From Rhizophagus irregularis (taxonomy: Eukaryota > Glomeromycota > Glomeromycetes > Glomerales > Glomeraceae), in assembly GCF_026210795.1 (NCBI RefSeq), contig NC_089447.1:436501-500500 (forward strand): a stretch of DNA of 64,000 nt, given 5' to 3'. This document shows, piece by piece, positions 56,999-64,000 of the stretch. The translations under genes and the position numbers were made by a program. A model generated the notes under the pieces. The model worked only from the letters and a program-made list of their open reading frames with translations, ran no database searches and was not told the origin of the DNA. How positions within the stretch are numbered: position 1 is the stretch's first letter; each line of letters begins with the position of its first letter.

Positions 56999-57419
56999 GC
57001 TCTTTTAACTATCTCCCATCCTTCAAATTACACTCTACGACGCATCCATCCAACATTTTACGACTCCTTCTCCTCATAACAACATACTATCACGTGACGA
57101 AAGATTTATCAAAACCAACATCTGTAAAAATATACAAGAGACCGTATGGAAGTTACCTGTGCAGGATTTGTCGATAGTTTGTCTTTGCTGTGGGAGTGCT
57201 CTTTTTTTAGCTTTTGTTTATCTAAGGAATTACGAAAATTCTTATCAATCACATCAATAGCTTGCTTAAAGTTACATTGTTTTAAGGCCATGGGTGGACT
57301 TGGGCTTATCATCATCGTCTACATTGACTACTTATTTTCCTCACAACAATCTATATAACGAAGAACATTTAACAAATATCAAACATTATCAATCGGTTGC
57401 GTGCATGTGTGTTATGTGT

Positions 57420-57500
57420 GTGGTGTTGTTTTGCTTTCCCTCGCTCTTTCCCCTTCCTCTTCCTTCTCTCTCATCCCCTTTCCCTTTCCCCTTTCTCATC
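57420..57500 (+). repeat. Pyrimidine tract
   Basis: Over 70 bp of almost uninterrupted C and T. It generates spurious Pro/Leu/Ser-rich frames. Confidence 0.7.
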
Positions 57501-57559
57501 TTTTTCTCTCAAGACGACACACAAGACTACAACTATCAACATCCGTCAAGGATACAATA

Positions 57560-57880
57560 AAAAAAAAACGAATTATCAACTATTTCATCACTAGAACTCA
57601 GAAAAAAGTGGAGGCAACGTATAAAACATTAGCTATAAAATATCAAGAACTTAAAAACTGTATAAAAAACAACAATAATCAATGAAAAGATACGAAACAA
57701 AACATCGTCAACCTCCAGATAAACGTTACTAGTTTGGAACAAAATTTCCAATTATACGAACAAACCCAAACTCAAATGAACCAAAAACAAGATCCCATTA
57801 TTAACAAAATAACAAATACATTTATACCATCTCAACCAAAACAATACCAATACGAAATTCTCTCCCTTTTTATCTTTTAT
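57560..57880 (+). pseudogene. Coiled-coil fragment, possibly LINE ORF1-like
   Basis: On the plus strand codons for KKVEATYKTLAIKYQELKNC, a stop, then VTSLEQNFQLYEQ and TQMNQKQDPI give heptad-like spacing of hydrophobic residues. Such coiled coils occur in LINE ORF1 proteins of these fungi, but no zinc knuckle is adjacent, so this is a weak call. Confidence 0.25.
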
Positions 57881-58235
57881 CAGTCTATTACCAAATCAAC
57901 GGCTTTTTGATTAATCCAACTTTACTTTACGCATATCGATTTTTAACACATTACTATCAATGACAGAACCAGATTTCACACTGGTTGCGAAAATTATAAT
58001 TCTTCTCTTCACCTTTTCTTTGAATATTTATTTAGAATGGAAAACTGAAAAAAAGAAGATATAAAACTAATTAGTAAGAAAATCACCTCCAAGAATTGAA
58101 CTTGGACACAGATATTGTGGAACCAACGGTGATGGATAATTGTTGAGTTGATAAGTTATTAAGGAAAGAACTCAACAAAGGAATAAAATAAAGGGTATCA
58201 CATGTGAAGAATGAAATCACATGAGATAGATCAAA

Positions 58236-58450
58236 TGACCAAGAAAGAGTAAATTTTTACAAGACAAAGGATCTCTCTGACACCAATTAAGGGCGATGCA
58301 AACGATCCCCTTGTAAAATTTATCTATCTAAGAATGGTCAAATGATCAAGAAAGGGTAAATTTTTACAAGACAAAGGATCTCTCTGACACCAATTAAGGG
58401 CGATGCAAACGATCCCCTTGTAAAAATTATCTATCTAAGAATGGCCAAGT
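58236..58450. repeat. Direct duplication, two units of 107 bp
   Basis: The segment with TTTTTACAAGACAAAGGATC and CACCAATTAAGGGCGATGC occurs at about 58251 and again at about 58358, with only a few differences. It is recent, and GC-richer than its surroundings. Confidence 0.9.
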
Positions 58451-58555
58451 ATTCCCGAGTTGACCAAAGGGTAAAGATTACGTCTCCATGCTATATTTGG
58501 TAAGCCATGGACCTAGCTACGTAATATAAAATTATTTAATTAAATAATGTCTAAT

Positions 58556-59308
58556 TTATTGGGAATTTTCAAGGGTATTTTTTAAATCAACTATCAAATC
58601 AATTTTATGTTTGTAAAAAGAAAGTGAAGATAAAAGAAATAATATTATAGAATGAGTTAACTCATAAAGAAAATCAAGAAAATAAAGAAGAGAATCAAGA
58701 AATAAAAGAATAATTGACATAGCAAGAGAATATTGTGATAATAATAAAAGATTTGAAATAAGAAAATGTTTAAAAGGAGAGAGATTTGATAGAAGATTTG
58801 ATGGATGAAATTGTTGGAGGAGAAGAGAGAGATTTGAGAGAGAGAGATTTAAGGAAAGGAAAAAGAAAGTATTAATTATGGTTTTTATCAATATTGAGAA
58901 TAAAATGAGTGTATTGGTGAGAAGATTTGTATATATGAATAAAAATATAAAAAGAATGTATAAGTAAGTAATGAATATTGATAAATACTGAGAGGTAAAT
59001 GGTTCAGCAGATTGAAGATGGTATGGAAAACATTTGTCAAGAGGAATAGTATTTAAAGGAGTATTGATGAAATTTGCACACATTTGGTAAGACATTTTAG
59101 ATTTTAGTAATATTTGAGAAAATTCAAATTGAAAAATTTGGTTGAAAATTTGATTGTAAATTTGATTGTAAAAAAAAATTGGTTGAAAATTTGATTGTAA
59201 ATATATATTTGAAAAAAATTGAAAAGTTTGTTTGATTTTTATTTTCCCTTGAGAAAAATTTAAGGGTATATATATACTTGTAAAAACCCTTGATACATAG
59301 TGACTCAT
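58556..59308 (-). CDS. Long low-complexity frame, 250 codons, possibly membrane protein
   Basis: An open frame of 250 codons is rich in L, F, I, S and N with several hydrophobic stretches (for example SIFITYLYILFIFLFIYT and SIILLFLDSLLYFLDFL) that could span membranes. The plus strand here is strongly purine-rich, and that bias alone reduces stops on the minus strand and produces such residues. A tandem repeat with TTTGATTGTAAATTTGATTG lies at 59140-59205 near its start. I give low weight to it being a gene. Confidence 0.25.
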   Translation of the reverse strand: MSHYVSRVFTSIYIPLNFSQGKIKIKQTFQFFSNIYLQSNFQPIFFYNQIYNQIFNQIFQFEFSQILLKSKMSYQMCANFINTPLNTIPLDKCFPYHLQSAEPFTSQYLSIFITYLYILFIFLFIYTNLLTNTLILFSILIKTIINTFFFLSLNLSLSNLSLLLQQFHPSNLLSNLSPFKHFLISNLLLLSQYSLAMSIILLFLDSLLYFLDFLYELTHSIILFLLSSLSFYKHKIDLIVDLKNTLENSQ

Positions 59309-59310
59309 AA

Positions 59311-59789
59311 AAAAAAATTAAGATTATGTATGAGTCACATTGTGGCTTATAATACATACAATCTATAATATTGTGTAATTAATATATTATTTAACTAATA
59401 TTTTGACTAATATCTATGATCATAATTTATTGATTTTATAAAATCTAGTATTTTTTCGTAATATATCTCATTTTAAAACCACATAAAAAAATAATATTTT
59501 ACAATTCATATTACGCGTAACATTCAAAAATTTTTAGATTATTTAAAAAAAAATTAAGATTATGTATGAGTCACATTGTGGCTTATAATACATACAATCT
59601 ATAATATTGTGTAATTAATATATTATTTAACTAATATTTTGACTAATATCTATGATCATAATTTATTGATTTTATAAAATCTATTATCTTCAGTATTTTT
59701 TCGTAATATATCTCATTTTAAAACCACATAAAAAAATAATATTTTACAATTCATATTACGCGTAACATTCAAAAATTTTTAGATTATTT
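59311..59789. repeat. Direct tandem duplication of about 235 bp
   Basis: 59311-59544 and 59549-59789 are nearly identical, starting from AATTAAGATTATGTATGAGT and ending CAAAAATTTTTAGATTATTT. The second unit has an extra TTATCTTCA-type insertion. This is a recent duplication. Confidence 0.95.
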
Positions 59790-59865
59790 TGTGTAATTCG
59801 TGTTGGATTCTTTTGCATAAGATGGAAGTTGTGAATTTAATAATGTTATTAGGATTGTACAAGAG

Positions 59866-60695
59866 TAGAGGTTGGAACCGATTAACGTTAATCGATTAAT
59901 TAATCGGTTAAGGCGGTTAATCGGTTAGAAGTATCAAAAAATCGGTTAATCGACTAATTAACCGACTAAATTAACCGATTAATTAACCGACTAATTTAGT
60001 CGGTTAAAATAATATGCAGATCATTTTCTCAGATTAGATGATTTTTTATCCCGAAATTCCGATAAGAAGTTTTTTTTAATATACAGTATTGACAAACTTG
60101 TCAAAAAAATAAACCCATTTAAACTTTTTATAAAAACTTGAGAAATTTTAATTTATTATAAAAAAAATTATACAATATGGGTGATAATGAAACAAATGAC
60201 ATTTTTTCAGAATATATTGATTATAGACCTATTGAAAATGAATCTCTATCTGGTCATTTATTATATATTTTTTTGTAACATATTTAAATGCTTTTATAAG
60301 TATTTGTTTTTATTTTAAGTTATTTATGGCGTAGCTAAATGTCATGTGATATATATTACGCAAAATATTCAAATGGGCGGCGGAATAAAAACATTCCTAA
60401 AAACTTGCAATTCAATTCCACTATCATTAATATTGTTAATTTCCATTTAAGTAAACCTTGAATTAAAGTCAGTTCTCGTTTCCCATTAAAATTTGATATA
60501 ACTTTTTGAAATAATACATGTATATTATCCATATAGGGTGCAAAATTTATATATTAACCGATTAATTAATCGGTTAACCTCATCACAAATTAACCGATTA
60601 ATTAACCGATTAATTAACCGATTATTATTCGGTTATGGTAACTGATTAGTCGATTATTAATCGGTTAAGGTTTTTTTGGTCGGTTCCAACCTCTA
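59866..60695. mobile_element. 830-bp inverted-repeat element with subterminal TTAACCGA arrays
   Basis: The ends are TAGAGGTTGGAACCGA and its complement (CGGTTCCAACCTCTA). Directly inside both ends are dense arrays of TTAACCGATTAA-type words in both orientations (59877-60007 and 60557-60670), typical of transposase-binding subterminal repeats. The middle is AT-rich and holds a 33-codon open start (60177; MGDNETNDIFSEYIDY), perhaps the remnant of a transposase 5' end. The end sequence resembles hAT elements, but an 8-bp duplication is not evident, so the class is uncertain. Confidence 0.75.
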
Positions 60696-61085
60696 CGTCT
60701 TCCATCACTTCTTTTCGTCTCCCATCACTTCTTTTCGTCTCCCATCACTCCTTTTCATCTCCCATCACTTCTTTTCATCTTCCCACTTCTTTTCGTCTCC
60801 CATTACTCCTTTTCATCTCCCATCACTTCTTTTCGTCTCCCATCACTTCTTTCGTCTCCTATCACTCCATCTTCCCATCACTTCTTTCCGTCTCCATCAC
60901 TCCTTTTTATCTCCCATCACTCCTCTTCTTCTCCATCACTTCTTTTCTTCTCCTATCACTTCTTTTTGTCTCTCATTATTCCTTTTCGTCTCCCATCACT
61001 CTTTTCATCTCCCATCATGTCCTATTTCTCCTTTTTGTCTCCTATCACTTCTCATTACTCTTTTTTACTCTCTTTCTTCTTCTAT
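60696..61085. repeat. C/T-rich tandem array, about 20-bp unit
   Basis: About 18 units of CTTTTCGTCTCCCATCACTT with variation and indels. It begins exactly at the right end of the 59866-60695 element. A 182-codon frame through it (60676-61224) is a consequence of the repeat (SPITSF, SLLFVSHHF) and not a gene call. Confidence 0.85.
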
Positions 61086-61239
61086 TACTTTCCATTACTC
61101 CATTGTTATTTCATTTTTTTTATTAGCACCTTACTCCTTTAATCATTGTAATTTATTTATCTTTTTTATTTATTTTTATTTGTATCACTTCATTAAAAAT
61201 AAATATACCGATTTTTTTCTTTGAAATCGAAAATGTGTG

Positions 61240-61966
61240 ACTTAAATTTTAATATTTTTAATATTTGCAAATAAAATTTCATTAAATAAGATTATTTTGA
61301 ATAATTATGTCTGCAAAAAAATTTTTAAAAAATATCTTTGCAATAAAATTTTAAGTTTAACCAATTTTTAAATTAACCTTACATTCTGTACCTTATATAA
61401 GGGGAGTAATGTAAAGTAAATATGCCGGCAAAGGTGGTAACCTAATTTTATTAACAGCACAACATACAGAAAAGGATTATGAATAAAATATATTATTTTA
61501 TAAGATGTACAACGCCAGTTACCGGGGAGAAGAAAAAAAATTACAAAAAAAAATATATATATATATCAAAAAAAAATTTGTCCATTGTTACGAAAAAAAA
61601 AGATTATTATAACGCCAGTTTAATATCTAATTTGAAAATACCTAATTTGAAATAGTTCTGGCGCAGTTTCGCAGACAGGTCACATGACACTCATAAACTT
61701 TTTTAAAAAAAAGAAAATAAGAAAATAAAAAGGTAAATTCCTTTAAACTTATTTTTTCAGATGACCCTTCTATATTAATCACAAGAGTGGTGACAAATGA
61801 TGCAGTAACAAGTGAAACAGTGATAAGTGAGGCAGTGCAAAACGATTTTATAATTATTTTTAATTGACAAATAAGATGGTCTTAACTTTTAAGTTTAAAT
61901 CAGGCACTGATCACTTCTAGGCGCAGATGATAGCTGCTTTTGGTAAAAATATCAAAGGATGAAACA
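61240..61966. other. Intergenic, no gene seen
   Basis: The stretch is AT-rich. ACGCCAGTT occurs twice (61512 and 61611), and GCAGTAACAAGTG / GCAGTGCAAAACG-type words are clustered at 61800-61850. Nothing can be assigned. Confidence 0.4.
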
Positions 61967-62030
61967 GGTGATCATCAAAGGTTATAACCTTACGATTTAT
62001 GTCACAAGTGTATACCAGGTTATGATCACC
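61967..62030. mobile_element. 64-bp palindromic insertion
   Basis: The ends are GGTGATCATCAAAGGTTATA (left) and the complement of GGTGATCATAACCT (right). It lies in the element shared with 49485-49600, where GGATGAAACA is followed without this palindrome by sequence leading to ATATTTGTGCGG. It is therefore an insertion or replacement within a duplicated sequence, and a minimal MITE. Confidence 0.6.
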
Positions 62031-62309
62031 CGAATGGGAAATGAAAAATTCACCAAATATATTTGTGCGGTTTTTTTTTTGTGTCACCAAAATTCCAAGT
62101 TCTTACAACAAATATTTATTTATGGAGGACATGCATAAATTAATTAGCCGAAATACTGTGAAAAGAAAGATCTTCTCAATTAGTAACACTATTGGAAGAT
62201 TATTTCCTTTTTTCATTGTAGAATCACGTAGCTCTGACCAAATTAAGACATCCCTGGGTACTGAAAAAATGTTTATATCTAGACCTCAAAAATCACCGAA
62301 AAATTCATA

Positions 62310-62706
62310 AAATTTTTAAGAATTTACTTTTTATTCCAATACCACTCAAAACAATTTAATAAAAAAAAAAGGAGAAACTTTAAAATTCCTTTATATGACA
62401 TATATATTGAGGTTTAGGATCATCCATCTCGTTCCCGTAATATTTTCAGGGACAGCCCTCTACTCCCCCTCTTCATTTTTCTTTCAAAAATAAAACCATT
62501 TAATTTATTTAAATTAAGATTACAAATTATCTTTATTTTAAATTTTTTTTTTTTCATAAAAAATTTCGCGAATAAAATAGAAAGATATTATATTAAAATT
62601 ATTTTTCACCTTTATTGTTATTTAATACAAATTTTTTTTATAACCAACGATAATCCGTTACATTTCATCCAATTTTATCAACGTTATTAACAATTTAAGA
62701 ACCATT
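62310..62706 (+). promoter_or_regulatory. Conserved upstream block of the third Asn-rich gene
   Basis: It is the inverted counterpart of 25028-25430 and 38766-39200, with the AATACCACTCAAAACAATTT, GGATCATCCAT and TCCAATTTTATCAACGTTAT segments. The minisatellite found at 39.2 kb is absent. Homology starts at about 62300, which marks one edge of the inverted duplication. Confidence 0.5.
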
Positions 62707-64000
62707 ATGAATATGAATATTCAACCTAATACGCAAAGTAACATACAAATGAACGAATGTAAATTTTTTCATTATGCACCAAATTATGATAAATTTTATC
62801 ATATAACTTGCCAAACTATTTTACAAGGTTTTGACTCCTTTGATAATTACAATTATGATCATGGATTCTTTTATAATATTAACCCTACAGCAAATTATTA
62901 TGTCACGTGTAAAATACTTTCACATTCTTTGGTCGCAAATATGTTGAACAAGAAAATATATGGAATAGATATTGGCATAAATAACTTGGAACGAAAAGAA
63001 TTATTATCTTTGAATCAAAGATTAGATTTGGAACAAGACTTGAAACAAATTCTTCCTTTTCATCTTACACAAAATCATACTTCTAATAAAGAAATAAGAA
63101 TGAATTCTTCTTATGGGTATAATACACAAACAATTTCGACAACTGATAATCAAACTAATTTTGATAATAGTTTTCCTCAACAAACTAGAGCTGGGTGTTT
63201 TACTAATAATGTCATTAATCCACAACTTGTTTTAAATAATATTCCACAACAAATCCCTAAAGGAATTCGTTGTAATGAAAATACAAATAATGTACCGACA
63301 ACACAAGCAATTTCGATCGCCGATAGTCAAAACAATGGTTTTCCTCAACCAATCAATCCCCTTTCAAGTTCAACATCTGTGGTGCCACAAAATAGAGTTA
63401 CTTATAATGTTAATGTTACTAATTCACAACAACAAATTGATTTCAATAATATTTCACAGCACATTACTGATAGAGAAATGGGATCAAATTATTCTGGAAA
63501 TTTAAATTCATTTCATGGAAATATCGTGAATAATACACCCGTAACACAATCTGTTTTGACAACTGATATTAATCAAAATTATATCCAAGAAGTAAATGGT
63601 ACTAGAAACTTTGCTTACACACAGCAACAAGTTGGTTTTAACAATTATTATAGAGACACAGATTTGCATAATGGAAATATTGGAAATAATGTAACGACAA
63701 CGCAAACCAATGGCTTGATAAGCGATCACCAAGATACAAATGATCATGTTAACCATATCAACACTACTAATTATAGAAACACAGATTTGCATAATGGAAA
63801 TATTGGAAATAATGTAACGACAAGGCAAATCAATGACTTGACATACGATCACCAAGATATAAATGATATTCAACAAGTTGATCATATTAACAATAATCAT
63901 AGAGATACAGATTCGCATAATGAAAATATTGAAAACAATGTAATGACAACGCAAGCTAATGGCTTGATATGCGATCACCAAGATGTAAATGACCAAGATA
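62707..64000 (+). CDS. Asn-rich NYDH-domain protein, 3' end outside window
   Basis: Function unknown. Open from ATG to the window edge (431 codons, no stop). NYDH domain at residues about 19-115 (KFFHYAP, NYDHGFFY, CKILSH, LSLNQRLDLE), then the N/Q/T-rich centre (TQTIST, QPINPLSSSTS, QQQIDFNNIS) and at least three C-terminal repeats beginning at 63652, 63775 and 63901, thus 41 and 42 codons apart (DTDLHNGNIGNNVTTTQ and variants). The Gln codon that is TAA in the 23.7-kb copy is CAA here. It is oriented opposite to the other two copies. The sequence differs from both by scattered substitutions and small in-frame indels (for example an added NV in YNVNVTNS), as expected if the frame is maintained. 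Confidence 0.8.
   Translation, partial: MNMNIQPNTQSNIQMNECKFFHYAPNYDKFYHITCQTILQGFDSFDNYNYDHGFFYNINPTANYYVTCKILSHSLVANMLNKKIYGIDIGINNLERKELLSLNQRLDLEQDLKQILPFHLTQNHTSNKEIRMNSSYGYNTQTISTTDNQTNFDNSFPQQTRAGCFTNNVINPQLVLNNIPQQIPKGIRCNENTNNVPTTQAISIADSQNNGFPQPINPLSSSTSVVPQNRVTYNVNVTNSQQQIDFNNISQHITDREMGSNYSGNLNSFHGNIVNNTPVTQSVLTTDINQNYIQEVNGTRNFAYTQQQVGFNNYYRDTDLHNGNIGNNVTTTQTNGLISDHQDTNDHVNHINTTNYRNTDLHNGNIGNNVTTRQINDLTYDHQDINDIQQVDHINNNHRDTDSHNENIENNVMTTQANGLICDHQDVNDQD

Noticed and set aside
60676-61224. 182-codon plus-strand frame rich in S, F, L, H
   Set aside because: It is generated by the 20-bp C/T-rich tandem array; the residue pattern just repeats the unit.
62041-62310. 89-codon plus-strand frame upstream of the third Asn-rich gene
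   Set aside because: It crosses the shared upstream element and the start of the conserved promoter block, and is not open in the related sequences at 49.5, 25.4 and 39.1 kb.

Overview
The window is AT-rich eukaryotic DNA (judged by eye at well over 70% A+T) with long gene-poor stretches, many short inverted-repeat elements and a decayed non-LTR retrotransposon. The best preserved single-copy gene (49818-51617) belongs to a large F-box-like protein family that I know from arbuscular mycorrhizal fungi of the Rhizophagus irregularis type. Base composition and LINE style fit the same group. The assignment is an inference from family resemblance, not from a marker gene. Layout: 1-42 kb is built from about three diverged tandem segmental duplicates (starting near 421, 17341 and 30430; the last two are about 13 kb apart). 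Each carries a small gene family (134-138 aa, here called the NYDH family). The second and third also carry a long Asn-rich gene. The first has instead received a LINE of about 9 kb (about 6830-15785). A further F-box/NYDH cluster lies at 42.5-47.7 kb. The intact F-box-like gene is at 49.8-51.6 kb. From 51.8 to 61.3 kb the sequence is mostly transposon remnants, tandem repeats and very AT-rich spacer. A third Asn-rich gene, in inverted orientation, starts at 62707 and runs off the right edge. Three points stand out. First, the small NYDH proteins and the N-terminus of the Asn-rich proteins share one colinear domain of about 100 residues (FFH, NYDH, CKxLPH, LSxxQ blocks) that I cannot match to a named domain. 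Second, most NYDH copies lie next to pieces of the F-box-like gene, and two copies (near 5.6 and 45.7 kb) lie between its N-terminal or upstream side and its middle, as if the unit had entered an F-box-like gene that was then duplicated. Third, because segments are duplicated, several small inverted-repeat elements have an empty-site paralogue in the same window, so ends and target duplications can be read directly. These include two elements with CCCTATAA ends and 3-bp duplications, and two TAA-flanked elements. The LINE keeps an uninterrupted ORF1, but ORF2 is dead: frameshifts, TGA codons, loss of the reverse transcriptase DD motif and a strand-flipped block. No rRNA, tRNA or CRISPR was recognised.
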